Assembly: GCF_007830495.1 (NCBI RefSeq)
Contig: NZ_VLKW01000007.1
Location: forward strand, 1 to 64,000
Direction of reading: 5' to 3'
From: Pseudoduganella flava
GTDB taxonomy: Bacteria > Pseudomonadota > Gammaproteobacteria > Burkholderiales > Burkholderiaceae_D
Length of the DNA: 64,000 nt
The position numbers were made by a program, and so were the translations under genes. Positions 8,161-17,359 of this stretch are shown here, one piece after another; position 1 is the stretch's first letter, and every line of letters starts with the position of its first letter. Under the pieces are notes generated by a model. That model was not told the DNA's origin and did no database searches. It worked only from the letters and a program-made list of their open reading frames with translations.

Positions 8161-8730
8161 ATGCTGCTGATGATCGACAATTACGACTCCTTCACCTACA
8201 ACATCGTGCAGTACTTCGGCGAGCTCGGTGAGGACGTGCGGGTCTACCGCAACGATGAAATCACGATCGAACAGATCGAGGCCTTGAACCCGGACCGCAT
8301 CTGCATCTCGCCCGGCCCGAAGGCGCCGGCGCAGGCAGGCATCTCGGTGGACGTGCTGAAGCACTTCGCCGGCAAGAAGCCGATCCTCGGCGTGTGCCTG
8401 GGCCACCAGGCGATCGGCGAAGCGTTCGGCGGCAAGATCATCCGCGCCAAGGAAGTCATGCACGGCAAGACGTCGCCGATCGCGCACACGGGTGTCGGCG
8501 TGTTCAAGGACTTGCCGAGCCCCTTCACGGTGATCCGCTACCACTCGCTGGCGATCGAGCGCGCGTCGCTGCCGGCGTGCCTGGAAGTGACGGCATGGAC
8601 GGACGACGGTGAAATCATGGGCGTGCGTCACAAGGAATACGACATCGAGGGTGTGCAGTTCCACCCCGAATCGATCCTCTCCGAGCATGGCCACGCCATG
8701 CTGAAGAATTTCCTCGACCGCCAAGGATAA
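8161..8730 (+). CDS. trpG: anthranilate synthase component II (glutamine amidotransferase)
   Basis: A 189-residue class-I glutamine amidotransferase supplying ammonia to TrpE. The catalytic triad is visible: Cys79 in GVCLGHQAIGE, His168 and Glu170 in GVQFHPESI. The oxyanion loop is SPGPKAPAQAG, with Lys where many homologues have Gly or Cys; this is outside the triad. It could also serve aminodeoxychorismate synthase, as in organisms with one shared subunit. It is tightly coupled to trpE (1 bp) and trpD (4 bp). Confidence 0.96.
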   Translation: MLLMIDNYDSFTYNIVQYFGELGEDVRVYRNDEITIEQIEALNPDRICISPGPKAPAQAGISVDVLKHFAGKKPILGVCLGHQAIGEAFGGKIIRAKEVMHGKTSPIAHTGVGVFKDLPSPFTVIRYHSLAIERASLPACLEVTAWTDDGEIMGVRHKEYDIEGVQFHPESILSEHGHAMLKNFLDRQG

Positions 8731-8734
8731 CGCC

Positions 8735-9772
8735 ATGCCGATCACTCACCAGGAAGCCCTGATCCGCTGCATCGAGCACCGCGAGATCTTCCACGACGAG
8801 ATGCTGCACCTGTTCCGCCAGATCATGAGCGGCGAGATGTCGCCCGTGATGGTGGCCGCGCTGACGATGGGCCTGCGCGTGAAGAAGGAAACCATCGGCG
8901 AGATCACCGCCGCCGCCCAGGTGATGCGCGAGTTCTCGACCAAGGTGCCGATGGCCGACACGACGAACCTGCTGGACATCGTCGGCACCGGCGGCGACGG
9001 TGCGCACACGTTCAACATCAGCAGCGCGGCGATGTTCGTTGCCGCCGCCGCCGGCGCACGCATCGCCAAGCACGGCGGGCGCAGCGTGTCGTCGTCGTCC
9101 GGCAGTGCGGACCTCATCGAATCGCTGGGCGCCAACATCAACCTGAAACCGGAACAGATCGCGCAGTCGATCGCGCAGACGGGTATCGGCTTCATGTTCG
9201 CGCCGAACCACCACACGGCGATGAAGCACGTGGCGCCGGTGCGCCGCGAGCTGGGCGTGCGCTCGATCTTCAACATCCTGGGCCCGCTGACGAACCCCGC
9301 CGGCGCGCCGAACATCCTGATGGGCGTGTTCCATCCGGACCTCGTCGGCATCCAGGTGCGCGTGCTGCAGCGCCTCGGTGCGCAGCATGCCCTCGTCGTG
9401 TATGGCCGCGACAATATGGACGAGGTGTCGCTGGGCGCCGGCACGATGGTCGGCGAACTGGTCGACGGCGAGATCCGCGAGTACGAAATCCATCCGGAAG
9501 ACTTCGGCCTGGCGATGATCGCGAGCCGCAACCTGAAGGTGGCCAACGCGGCCGAATCGAAGGCCAAGGTGCTGGGCGTGCTGTCCGGCGAGACGGGGGC
9601 CGCGACGGACATCGTCGCGCTCAATGCCGGCACGGCGCTGTATGCGGCCGGCGTGACGCCGTCGATCGAGGTGGGCCTCATCAAGGCAAGGCATGCGATC
9701 GAATCGGGCGCGGCGCTGGCGAAGCTGAAGCAGTTCGTCGAAGTCACCCAGGCGCTCGGCGCCAACAACTGA
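8735..9772 (+). CDS. trpD: anthranilate phosphoribosyltransferase
   Basis: A 345-residue enzyme transferring the phosphoribosyl group of PRPP to anthranilate. It has the helical N-terminal domain and the PRPP-binding glycine loop GTGGDG (84-89), followed by the conserved KHGGRSVSSSSGSAD segment and the metal-binding DE pair near MDEVSLG. The length is standard. It follows trpG by 4 bp. The next gene (LysE family) starts 9 bp after its stop, so the operon continues through it. Confidence 0.97.
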   Translation: MPITHQEALIRCIEHREIFHDEMLHLFRQIMSGEMSPVMVAALTMGLRVKKETIGEITAAAQVMREFSTKVPMADTTNLLDIVGTGGDGAHTFNISSAAMFVAAAAGARIAKHGGRSVSSSSGSADLIESLGANINLKPEQIAQSIAQTGIGFMFAPNHHTAMKHVAPVRRELGVRSIFNILGPLTNPAGAPNILMGVFHPDLVGIQVRVLQRLGAQHALVVYGRDNMDEVSLGAGTMVGELVDGEIREYEIHPEDFGLAMIASRNLKVANAAESKAKVLGVLSGETGAATDIVALNAGTALYAAGVTPSIEVGLIKARHAIESGAALAKLKQFVEVTQALGANN

Positions 9773-9781
9773 CGGGGCACC

Positions 9782-10420
9782 ATGTTCGGCATCCACGACC
9801 TGGGTCTCTTCATCGTTTCGGGGCTGCTGCTGAACATCATGCCCGGCCCCGATTCCCTACTGATCATGGCACGCAGTGCGGCGCAGGGCTGGCGTGCCGG
9901 CGTTGCCGCCGCGCTGGGCATCGGCACGGGCACGATGGTGCACGTGCTGGCGGCGGCAGTAGGGTTATCCGCGCTGCTGGCCACGTCCGCGACGGCGTTC
10001 ACGGTGGTGAAGTGGGTGGGCGCGGCGTACATCGTCTGGTGCGGCATCGGCATGCTGCGCGCACGGCTTCGGTCCGAGGCCGTGGACGCGCCGCCGCCAC
10101 CGCCGCCCCTGCCCTTGCGCCGCATCTATGCGCAGGGCTTCCTGACCAATGTGCTGAACCCGAAGGTGGCGCTGTTCTTCCTCGCGTTCGTGCCGCAGTT
10201 CATCGACGCTGATGCGACGAACAAGCCGCTGGCGTTCGTGATCCTCGGCTGCATCTTCAATTTCAACGGCATGTTGTGGTGTAACGGCCTGGCACTGTTC
10301 ACGGCGTTCGCCAGCGCGCGGCTGAAAGTCAAACCGCTGGTCGCGCTGTGGCTGAACCGCGTCACCGGCAGCCTGTTCCTCGTGCTCGGCGCGCGTCTCG
10401 CGCTGGCCGATCGTCATTAA
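9782..10420 (+). CDS. LysE/RhtB-family amino acid exporter
   Basis: A 212-residue inner-membrane protein with about six helices and the family N-terminal signature (MPGPDSLLIMARSAAQGWRAG, then G-rich helix 2). LysE/RhtB proteins export amino acids or related metabolites by proton exchange. The gene sits inside the trp cluster, 9 bp after trpD and 7 bp before trpC, so it must be co-transcribed with them. That makes tryptophan, anthranilate or another aromatic amino compound a plausible substrate, but this is inference from position only. A proline-rich cytoplasmic loop (six Pro in a row region, about residues 101-112) is unusual but frame-conserved. Confidence 0.88.
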   Translation: MFGIHDLGLFIVSGLLLNIMPGPDSLLIMARSAAQGWRAGVAAALGIGTGTMVHVLAAAVGLSALLATSATAFTVVKWVGAAYIVWCGIGMLRARLRSEAVDAPPPPPPLPLRRIYAQGFLTNVLNPKVALFFLAFVPQFIDADATNKPLAFVILGCIFNFNGMLWCNGLALFTAFASARLKVKPLVALWLNRVTGSLFLVLGARLALADRH

Positions 10421-10427
10421 GAAAACC

Positions 10428-11228
10428 ATGTCCGACATCCTGAACAAGATCCTGGCCGTGAAGGCCGACGAAGTGGCGGCCGCCAAGAAGCACCGCAGCC
10501 TTGCGAGCCTGCGCGCCGACGTCGAAGGCGACCGCGAATCGCGCGCCGCCATCCGCGGCTTCGAAGCGAGCCTGCGCGATCGCATTGGCGCAGGCGCCGC
10601 GGGTGTGATCGCGGAAGTGAAGAAGGCTTCGCCGTCGAAAGGCGTGCTGCGCGCGGACTTCCGTCCGGCCGACATCGCTGCCAGCTACGCGGAAGGTGGC
10701 GCGGCATGCCTGTCCGTGCTGACGGACGAGCAGTTCTTCCAGGGCTCGACCGAGTACCTGAAGGCCGCGCGCGCCGCGTGCACGCTGCCCGTGCTGCGCA
10801 AGGACTTCCTGGTCGATATGTACCAAGTGTATGAAGCGCGCGCGATGGGCGCGGACTGCATCCTGCTGATCGTCGCCGGGCTCGATCACGGCCTGATGGC
10901 CGAGATGGAAGCATGCGCGCACGAGCTGGGGATGGACGTGCTGGTCGAATCGCACGACGGCGACGAGCTGACGGCCGCTTTGACACTGAAGACGAACCTC
11001 ATCGGCATCAACAACCGCAACCTGCGCACGTTCGACGTCTCGCTGGACACGACGCTGAACCTGCTGCCACGCATCCCGGCCGAGCGGATGGTGATCACCG
11101 AGTCCGGCATCCTGTCGCGCGACGACGTCGCCCGCATGCGCACCGCGAACGTGCACGGCTTCCTCGTCGGCGAAGCGTTCATGCGCGCCGCCAACCCCGG
11201 CACCGAACTGCGCCGCCTGTTCGACTAA
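10428..11228 (+). CDS. trpC: indole-3-glycerol phosphate synthase
   Basis: A 266-residue TIM-barrel enzyme closing the indole ring from CdRP. It carries the conserved EVKKASPSKGVLR (catalytic Lys), the VLTDEQFFQGS segment, LRKDFLVD (second catalytic Lys), IGINNRNLRTF and ITESGI near the C-terminus. It is monofunctional, with no fused TrpF. It is the last gene of the trp cluster here; trpF, trpB and trpA are not in the window. The end of its coding region overlaps the start of a 166-bp tandem duplication. Confidence 0.97.
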   Translation: MSDILNKILAVKADEVAAAKKHRSLASLRADVEGDRESRAAIRGFEASLRDRIGAGAAGVIAEVKKASPSKGVLRADFRPADIAASYAEGGAACLSVLTDEQFFQGSTEYLKAARAACTLPVLRKDFLVDMYQVYEARAMGADCILLIVAGLDHGLMAEMEACAHELGMDVLVESHDGDELTAALTLKTNLIGINNRNLRTFDVSLDTTLNLLPRIPAERMVITESGILSRDDVARMRTANVHGFLVGEAFMRAANPGTELRRLFD

Positions 11229-11500
11229 AACGTCGCAACAACCCAACAAAAACCGTTGCTTCACCACTGGGGACTGTCCCTCGCTTCTGGAAATATTTCC
11301 TGAATCGAGGGACAGTCCCCGAATTTTGGCAACATCTCGCCGTCAGAGTGAAGCGCCGGGAGACGCCCCTGAAGCACCGCGCCGATTCGACCAAAACGTC
11401 ACACCAAAACAACGAAGACTGTTGCTGCGCGGGGCGGGACTGTCCCTCGTTTGAGGAAATATTTCCGGAATTGTGGGACAGTCCCTCGAAGTTGGAAATG
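11220..11500. repeat. 166-bp tandem duplication carrying two nested palindromic repeat units
   Basis: Two diverged copies begin at 11220 and 11386; ttcgac and aaacgtc mark both left ends. Each contains a palindromic unit (11269-11333 and 11436-11500): GGGACTGTCCCTCG, a spacer, the perfect palindrome GGAAATATTTCC, a spacer, then the inverted arm CGAGGGACAGTCCC and a tail like GAATTTTGG. The second copy has mismatches in the right arm. The 11229-11515 gap between the convergent trpC and cyclase genes holds nothing else; no protein gene is credible there. Confidence 0.85.
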
Positions 11501-11515
11501 TTGGCGGGTTGAAGG

Positions 11516-12682
11516 TCAGGCGGCGGCGCGGCCCGCTTCGATGCGGTCGCGACCGTTTTCCTTTGCGCGGTACAGCGCGGCGTCGGCGCGGCTCATCAGT
11601 GGCTCAAGGCCTTCGGCGGGGTCGGACTGGACGGCCACGCCGATGCTCGCCGTGCACGATGGCAGGTCGCCGGCGCAGGCTTCGCGCAGCATGGCCTGGA
11701 TGCGATGGGCGACGCCGAGGGCGCGCTTCAGGTCCGTCTCCGGCAGCAGCACGCTGAATTCCTCGCCGCCGAAGCGCGCCAGCACGTCGGTCTCGCGCAG
11801 CGCGGCGGAGATCATCTGGGCCACGCTCACCAGCACGCGATCGCCTTCCGCGTGGCCGTACCGGTCGTTGATGCGCTTGAAGTAGTCCAGATCGACGCAC
11901 AACAGCGCCAGCGAGCGCGAACGCTGGCGCATGCGGGCCATCCGCGCCACCTCGCGGGCATAGGCTTCGCCGAAGCCGCGCCGGTTGAACACGCCGGTCA
12001 GCGGGTCGCTGGCCGAGCGGCGTTCGAGGATGATGCGCATGCGCTCGTACGCCACCATCAGGAAGCCCACGGACAGCAACGCCGGTTGCAGCGCCGTGAT
12101 CGCCAGGTAAAAGCCCTGGAACACGCCGGGCCGGGTAACGTCCACCACGGCCGGGCCGTGCGTCAACGCGAGGATGCCGCGGATCGCGATGAGCGACGTG
12201 TTGATGGAGATGAGCGAGCCGAAGAACCACGTGGCGAGCTTGCGCCGGCCGTGCCGCAGCACGAGCAGCAGCATGGTGCCGTTTATCAGCGTCATCGGCA
12301 GCGCCATCCACACTACCCGCGCCGCGTAATCGGGCGACACGATCAGGAAGTACAGCATGCCCGCCAGCGCGAAGCCACAGGCACCGCCCAGCATGAGCCA
12401 GCCCCTGGCCAAGCCGTAGAAGCGCTGCAGCCCCATCAGGCACAAGCCGTTCCCGAACACGAACAGCACGTTCGCAATGGGCAGCACGAGCAGGTCGGGC
12501 AGCGAGCCGCGTAGCGCGAAGCAGAACGCGGACAACACCTGCACCGCCAGCGCGGCGCCCCAGTGGCTGATGCCGCGCACCTCGGCGGGAAAGCCGCGGC
12601 GCGCGCCGAACAGCACGGCACTCATCACGGCGCACATCAGCGCCGCCATCAGCACGACGCTGAATGGGTCCAGCAGCCGCAC
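11516..12682 (-). CDS. membrane-anchored diguanylate cyclase (GGDEF)
   Basis: About 388 residues. Roughly seven hydrophobic helices fill the first ~200 residues, followed by a GGDEF domain that should make cyclic-di-GMP from two GTP. The active site is ARFGGEEFSVLLPE and is preceded by an intact inhibitory RxxD motif (RETD), so product feedback is likely. A GTG at 12682 lies one base after the stop of the upstream M61 peptidase gene and removes an implausible N-terminal extension, so I chose it over the ATG at 12730. It is the last gene of the iorA-iorB-mocA-M61 operon. Confidence 0.88.
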   Translation of the reverse strand: MRLLDPFSVVLMAALMCAVMSAVLFGARRGFPAEVRGISHWGAALAVQVLSAFCFALRGSLPDLLVLPIANVLFVFGNGLCLMGLQRFYGLARGWLMLGGACGFALAGMLYFLIVSPDYAARVVWMALPMTLINGTMLLLVLRHGRRKLATWFFGSLISINTSLIAIRGILALTHGPAVVDVTRPGVFQGFYLAITALQPALLSVGFLMVAYERMRIILERRSASDPLTGVFNRRGFGEAYAREVARMARMRQRSRSLALLCVDLDYFKRINDRYGHAEGDRVLVSVAQMISAALRETDVLARFGGEEFSVLLPETDLKRALGVAHRIQAMLREACAGDLPSCTASIGVAVQSDPAEGLEPLMSRADAALYRAKENGRDRIEAGRAAA

Positions 12683-12683
12683 G

Positions 12684-14555
12684 TCAGCGTTGCATCGTCG
12701 GGCGCGCGACGGCCAGCTTGCGCTCCGCATCGAGTGCCAGCGTGATGCCGGGCACGCGATCGCCCTGCAGCTGCACGGCGAACGTCATCAGCTCGTCGCG
12801 CCGGAACGCATGCACCTCGATGGTGTCGCCGACCTGGTAGCGGGCCAGCAGCGTATCGAGATTGGCCGGATTGCCGGTCACGCGCAGGCCGTCGATCGCC
12901 ACCAGCAGGTCGCCCGCCGACAGGCCGGCGCGATGCGCGGCACCGCCCTCGTGGACAGCCGACAGCTTCGCGTCGGCGCCATCGCGGCCGATGTTCGCGT
13001 CCAGGCTCGGCTTGCGCGATTTGCGCTCGTCCGTGTACTTGACGCCGAACGGTGCCAGCAGCTTCGCCAGCGGCACGTCTTCGGTGCCGCGGATGTATTT
13101 TTCAAAGTAGCTCTTCAGCTTCATGCCGCTGATCTCGTCGAACAGCGCTTCGACGTCGGCCGGGGTCACGCCGCGGCGGCCGTCCGGATAGAAGTCGCGT
13201 CCGTAGCGCTGCCACAGCGCCAGCATGATGTCGTCCAGCGAGCGCTTGCCGCCCGTCTTCGCGCGGATCGTCAGGTCCAGCCCGAGGCCCACCAGCGAGC
13301 CCTTGGCGTAGTAGCTGACGATCGCGTTCGGCGCGTTCTCATCCTGCCGGTAGTACTTTCCCCAGGCGTCGAAGCTGGAATCGGCCACGCTCTGCTTGGT
13401 GCGGCCGGCGCCGCGCAGCACGCTGCCGACCGTCTTGCCCAGCGTCTTGTAGTACGCCTGTTCCGTGATCATGCCGGAGCGGACGAGGAACAGGTCGTCG
13501 TAATAGCTCGTGAAGCCTTCGAACAGCCACAGGAGCGGCGTGTAGTTCTCCACCTGCAGGTCGTACGGCGCGAACACGGCAGGCTTGATGCGCTTCACGT
13601 TCCACGTATGGAAGTACTCGTGGCTGCACAGGCCGAGGAACTTCACATAGCCCTCGCTGCGCTCCTTGCCCTGGGTTGCAGTCGTCGGCAGGTCGGCGCG
13701 GGCGCAGATCAGCGCCGTCGATGCGCGGTGTTCCAGGCCGCCGTAGCCGTCGCCGACAGCGAGGGTCATGAACACGTAGCGGTCCATCGGCGCCTTCTTC
13801 GTCTTCGGCTCGAAGAACGCGATCTGGGTTTCGCAGATCGCCTTCAGGTCGGCGCACAGCCGCGCCATGTCCAGGTTCGGTACCCGCCCCGTGATGACGA
13901 TATCGTGCGGCACGCCATGCGCCGTGAACGTCGCCAGCGCGAAGTCGCCCATCTCGACGGGGCTGTCGATCAGCTCATCGTAATCGGCCGCCACATACGT
14001 GCCGAAGCCGTAGCGCTTCGCCTTCAGCTCCGGCAGCGCGGTGGCCACGCGCCACGTGCGCGCTGCTTCGTCGGCCGGGCGGACGATGTCCACCACGTGC
14101 GGCACTTCCTCCTGGCCCACCACGCGCAGGAACACGCTGGTGCCGTTGAAGAAGCCGTGCGTCTGGTCCAGGTGCGCGGCACGGACCGACAGGTCCCATG
14201 CGTACACTTCGTAGCGCACCACCAGCGGCCCGGTCACGGCGGGTGCCCGCCACGAATGCTTGTCGAGCTTCGTCAACGGCACGGCTGCGCCATCCACCTC
14301 GGCGTGGATGCGCACGATGTTGCGCGAGAATTCGCGGATCATGTAGCTGCCCGGGATCCAGGCCGGCAGCACCAGCACCTGGCCGTCCGCGGCGGGCCGG
14401 CGCACGGTCAGCGTCACCTCGAACAGGTGGGCGGCGAGATCCTTCGGCACGATCGCATACGCGACGTCCGGCGCGGCGGCGCGGGTCGCAACGGGCCGGC
14501 TCACCGGCGCCAGCTTGATCGGGGTCTTGTTCTTGAGCGAGGTTTTTTTCTTCAT
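12684..14555 (-). CDS. M61-family metallopeptidase with PDZ domain
   Basis: A 623-residue protein of the M61 (glycyl aminopeptidase-like) family. The zinc motif HEYFH is at 312-316 in SHEYFHTWNVKRIKP, preceded by GGLEHR at 272-277. The N-terminal beta-domain spans about 30-200, and a C-terminal PDZ domain includes GLSAGDLLVAIDGLRV. No signal peptide is obvious; the N-terminus is basic (MKKKTSLKNK). The start overlaps the stop of mocA by 4 bp (ATGA), so the two are translationally coupled. Family members cleave N-terminal Gly or Ala. The link to the molybdoenzyme genes is unexplained. Confidence 0.92.
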   Translation of the reverse strand: MKKKTSLKNKTPIKLAPVSRPVATRAAAPDVAYAIVPKDLAAHLFEVTLTVRRPAADGQVLVLPAWIPGSYMIREFSRNIVRIHAEVDGAAVPLTKLDKHSWRAPAVTGPLVVRYEVYAWDLSVRAAHLDQTHGFFNGTSVFLRVVGQEEVPHVVDIVRPADEAARTWRVATALPELKAKRYGFGTYVAADYDELIDSPVEMGDFALATFTAHGVPHDIVITGRVPNLDMARLCADLKAICETQIAFFEPKTKKAPMDRYVFMTLAVGDGYGGLEHRASTALICARADLPTTATQGKERSEGYVKFLGLCSHEYFHTWNVKRIKPAVFAPYDLQVENYTPLLWLFEGFTSYYDDLFLVRSGMITEQAYYKTLGKTVGSVLRGAGRTKQSVADSSFDAWGKYYRQDENAPNAIVSYYAKGSLVGLGLDLTIRAKTGGKRSLDDIMLALWQRYGRDFYPDGRRGVTPADVEALFDEISGMKLKSYFEKYIRGTEDVPLAKLLAPFGVKYTDERKSRKPSLDANIGRDGADAKLSAVHEGGAAHRAGLSAGDLLVAIDGLRVTGNPANLDTLLARYQVGDTIEVHAFRRDELMTFAVQLQGDRVPGITLALDAERKLAVARPTMQR

Positions 14556-15124
14556 TGCAGATCGAGCGGCGTATCGACGTCGAGCAGGATGCCCGGATCG
14601 TCCACCGCGACTTCGTTGACGGTTTGGTTCCTGACGATGCCGCGCGCGCCCTGGTCTCCGGTGAGCGCGAGCAGCTGCGGCAAGTGGCGGCGGCCGAAGG
14701 CCACCGGATTGCCGCGCTGTTCCTGGTACACGGGCACGGCGATGTCCGCGCCCTGTTCGACCGCCAGCGCCAGCGCGGCGATCGTTGCCGGCCGCACGCG
14801 GGGCATGTCGCCCAGCGCCACCAGCCATCCCTGTGCGTCCGGCGCCTGGCGCAGGCCATGCACCAGCGACGCGGCCATGCCGCTGTCCGCAGCGCCGCAC
14901 ACAGTCACGTTGCAACCGAGTGCCGCCAGCTGCGCGGCCACGGCGTCGTCATCCGGTCGCACCACGGCAACCACGTGCGGCAGCGCCGCCAGCAAGTGCC
15001 GGGCACTGGCGGCCACGACGGCCTCGCCGCCATCGACCGGCTGCAGCAGCTTGTTGCGCTGCCCCAGCGGATCGAAGCGGCGGCCGCGGCCGGCCGCCAG
15101 CAGAATGCCGACGATGCCGGGCAC
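14552..15124 (-). CDS. mocA: MocA-like molybdenum cofactor cytidylyltransferase
   Basis: A 190-residue nucleotidyltransferase with the N-terminal motif GILLAAGRGRRFDPLGQRNK and the LGDMPRVRPATI segment typical of the MobA/MocA group. MocA joins CMP to molybdopterin to make the cytosine dinucleotide cofactor used by xanthine-oxidase-family enzymes. Its gene lies 2 bp after iorB, whose product needs that cofactor, which argues for MocA rather than MobA. It overlaps the next gene by 4 bp. The symbol is assigned by family and context. Confidence 0.85.
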   Translation of the reverse strand: MPGIVGILLAAGRGRRFDPLGQRNKLLQPVDGGEAVVAASARHLLAALPHVVAVVRPDDDAVAAQLAALGCNVTVCGAADSGMAASLVHGLRQAPDAQGWLVALGDMPRVRPATIAALALAVEQGADIAVPVYQEQRGNPVAFGRRHLPQLLALTGDQGARGIVRNQTVNEVAVDDPGILLDVDTPLDLQ

Positions 15125-15126
15125 CG

Positions 15127-17349
15127 TTACGCCGCCTGCGGCGCGGCGGCGGCCGCCAGGTCGAACGGCAGCTTGCGCAACCGCTTGCCCGTCAGGCGGA
15201 ACAGTGCATTCGCGAACGCGGGTGCCAGCGGCGGCAGGCCCGGTTCGCCCACGCCGGTCGGCGGCTCGGTCGACGGCACGATGTGCACCTCGACCTGCGG
15301 CATGTCCGGCATGCGCGCCACGGTGTAATCGCTGAGCTGGTTCTGTTCCACCTTACCATCCTTCAGCGTGATCGCGGCGCCCGGCAGCGTCGTGCCGACG
15401 GCCATCAGGATCGCGCCCTGCACCTGCGCCTCGATCGTCAGCGGGTTGACGGGCTGGTTGCAATGCACGGCCGCCGTCACCTTGTGCAGCTTCGGCGTGC
15501 CGTTCTCCACGGAGGCCGTGACGACGTACGCGACCACCGTGTTGAACGACTCGTGCAGCGCCACGCCGTACGCCTGCCCCGCCGGCAGCTTGACGGTGCC
15601 GTAGCCGGACTTGCCGACGGCGAGATCCAGCGCCAGGTGATGCCGTTGATGCTCGGCCGGGATCAGCTTCTTGCGGTAGGCCACCGGGTCGACACCGGCG
15701 GCGACGGCCGCCTCGTCGATCAGCGTCTCCATCACGAATGCCGTGTGGGTCGAGCCGACGGAGCGCCACCACAGCACCGGCACGTTCGCCTTGGCGTTGT
15801 GAACGGAAAGGTTCAGCGGCACCTTGTACGGCTCGCCCATGCCTTCGACCATCGTCGCATCGACGCCGTTCTTCACCATCATCGGCTCGAACGGCGAACC
15901 GGTGATGATCGACTGGCCGACGATCGTGTGATCCCAGCCGACGATATTGCCTTGCGCATCGAGCCCCAGTTCGGCGCGATGCACGTGCGACGGCCGGTAG
16001 TAGCCGCCCTTGATGTCGTCCTCGCGGCTCCAGATCACCTTCACCGGGCCCGCGTGGCCCGCCTTGCCGTAGGCCTTGGCCACGTTGACGGCTTCGACGA
16101 TGTAGTCGGACGTCGGCGTGGCACGCCGGCCGAAGCCGCCACCAGCCGTCATCGTGTTCAGCGTCACCTGCTCCGGCTTCAGGCCGGCCGCCTTCGCGGC
16201 CGCGGCCTGGTCCATCGTCTGGAACTGGCTGCCGGCCCAGATCGTGCAGCCATCCTTCTTCAGGTCGACGACGCAGTTCAGCGGCTCCATCGGCGCATGC
16301 GCCAGGTACGGGAATTCATAGACGGCCGATATCTTCTTCGGCGCGGCCGCCAGCTTCGACGTGTCGGCCTGCTTCGCCACGGTGCCCGGCTTGGCGGCCA
16401 GCGCGCGGAACTCGGCCATCTGCTGCTCGCTGCTGACCTTCTCGACGGCGCTCGTGTCCCAGTCGATCGACAGCGCGTCGCGGCCCTGCTTGGCCGGCCA
16501 GTAGCCGTCCGCGATCACGGCCACGCCGCTGCCGCCGCGGTCCGTCTCGACGGGCAGTACGGCCACCACACCCTTGATCTTCTTCGCCTGCGCGGCGTCG
16601 AACTGCTTGACCTTCGCGCCGAACACGGGCGGACGGGCGACCACGGCCACCTTCGCGCCGGCCGGCTTGAAGTCCATGCCGAACTGCTGGCTGCCGTTCG
16701 ATTTCGCGCGCGCGTCCAGCCGCGGCATCGGCTTGCCGATGAAGCGGAATTTCTCGACGTTCTTCAGCACCACGTGCTCCGGCACCGGCTGGCGCATCGC
16801 CGCGTCGGCCATCTGGCCGTACGTGGCCTTGCGGCCGTTCGGGCCGGTCAGCATGCCCTTTACCGCCTTGACCTGGCTGGCGGGCACCTTCCATTCCTCG
16901 GCGGCGGCAGCGACGAGCATCGCACGCGCCTTCGCACCGATCTCGCGGTACTGCACCCACGAGTGGGCGACCGAGCCGGAACCGCCGGTGATCTGGATGC
17001 CGAACGACGGGTCCTTGTAGGCCTCGCCGGCCGGCGCCAGCGCGCCGCGGATCTGCGACCAGTCGGCATCGAGCTCCTCGGCGATCAGCATCGGCAGCGC
17101 CGTCTGCACGCCCTGGCCGAATTCGAGGCGATTGACCTGCACAGTGATCGTGTTGTCCGGCGCGATGCGCAGGAACGCATTCGGTTGTTCGGAAGGCTTC
17201 GGTGCCGCGGCGCGGGCCATGCGGCCGCCACCCGTCACCGTGAAGCCGAGCACGAGGCCGGCACCGGCCGCCTTGATGAAGCCGCGGCGCGATATACCTT
17301 CAGCGCCGGCAGCACCGGCACTACTGTCGTGGAACCATTCTTTGCGCAT
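15127..17349 (-). CDS. iorB: molybdopterin-binding oxidoreductase large subunit (isoquinoline 1-oxidoreductase beta type)
   Basis: A 740-residue xanthine-oxidase-family large subunit. The N-terminus carries a twin-arginine signal (SRRGFIKAAGAGLVLGF, Arg21-Arg22), so the folded enzyme is probably exported to the periplasm. Glycine-rich cofactor loops (e.g. MTAGGGFGRRATP) and VGEPGLPPLAPAFANA near the C-terminus match the IorB / aldehyde dehydrogenase group. The ATG at 17349 follows a strong GGAGGA site; upstream in-frame starts lack one. It pairs with the [2Fe-2S] subunit encoded 10 bp upstream. Isoquinoline itself need not be the substrate; aldehydes or N-heterocycles are possible. Confidence 0.9.
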   Translation of the reverse strand: MRKEWFHDSSAGAAGAEGISRRGFIKAAGAGLVLGFTVTGGGRMARAAAPKPSEQPNAFLRIAPDNTITVQVNRLEFGQGVQTALPMLIAEELDADWSQIRGALAPAGEAYKDPSFGIQITGGSGSVAHSWVQYREIGAKARAMLVAAAAEEWKVPASQVKAVKGMLTGPNGRKATYGQMADAAMRQPVPEHVVLKNVEKFRFIGKPMPRLDARAKSNGSQQFGMDFKPAGAKVAVVARPPVFGAKVKQFDAAQAKKIKGVVAVLPVETDRGGSGVAVIADGYWPAKQGRDALSIDWDTSAVEKVSSEQQMAEFRALAAKPGTVAKQADTSKLAAAPKKISAVYEFPYLAHAPMEPLNCVVDLKKDGCTIWAGSQFQTMDQAAAAKAAGLKPEQVTLNTMTAGGGFGRRATPTSDYIVEAVNVAKAYGKAGHAGPVKVIWSREDDIKGGYYRPSHVHRAELGLDAQGNIVGWDHTIVGQSIITGSPFEPMMVKNGVDATMVEGMGEPYKVPLNLSVHNAKANVPVLWWRSVGSTHTAFVMETLIDEAAVAAGVDPVAYRKKLIPAEHQRHHLALDLAVGKSGYGTVKLPAGQAYGVALHESFNTVVAYVVTASVENGTPKLHKVTAAVHCNQPVNPLTIEAQVQGAILMAVGTTLPGAAITLKDGKVEQNQLSDYTVARMPDMPQVEVHIVPSTEPPTGVGEPGLPPLAPAFANALFRLTGKRLRKLPFDLAAAAAPQAA

Positions 17350-17359
17350 GTGTCCTCCG

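Noticed and set aside
11220..11500. CRISPR array suspected from repeated palindromes
   Set aside because: Only two units, separated by diverged duplicate sequence rather than unique spacers of constant length, and no cas genes.
12477..15335. 952-codon plus-strand frame
   Set aside because: Antisense to the cyclase, M61 and mocA genes, all of which have full family motifs; the frame has none.
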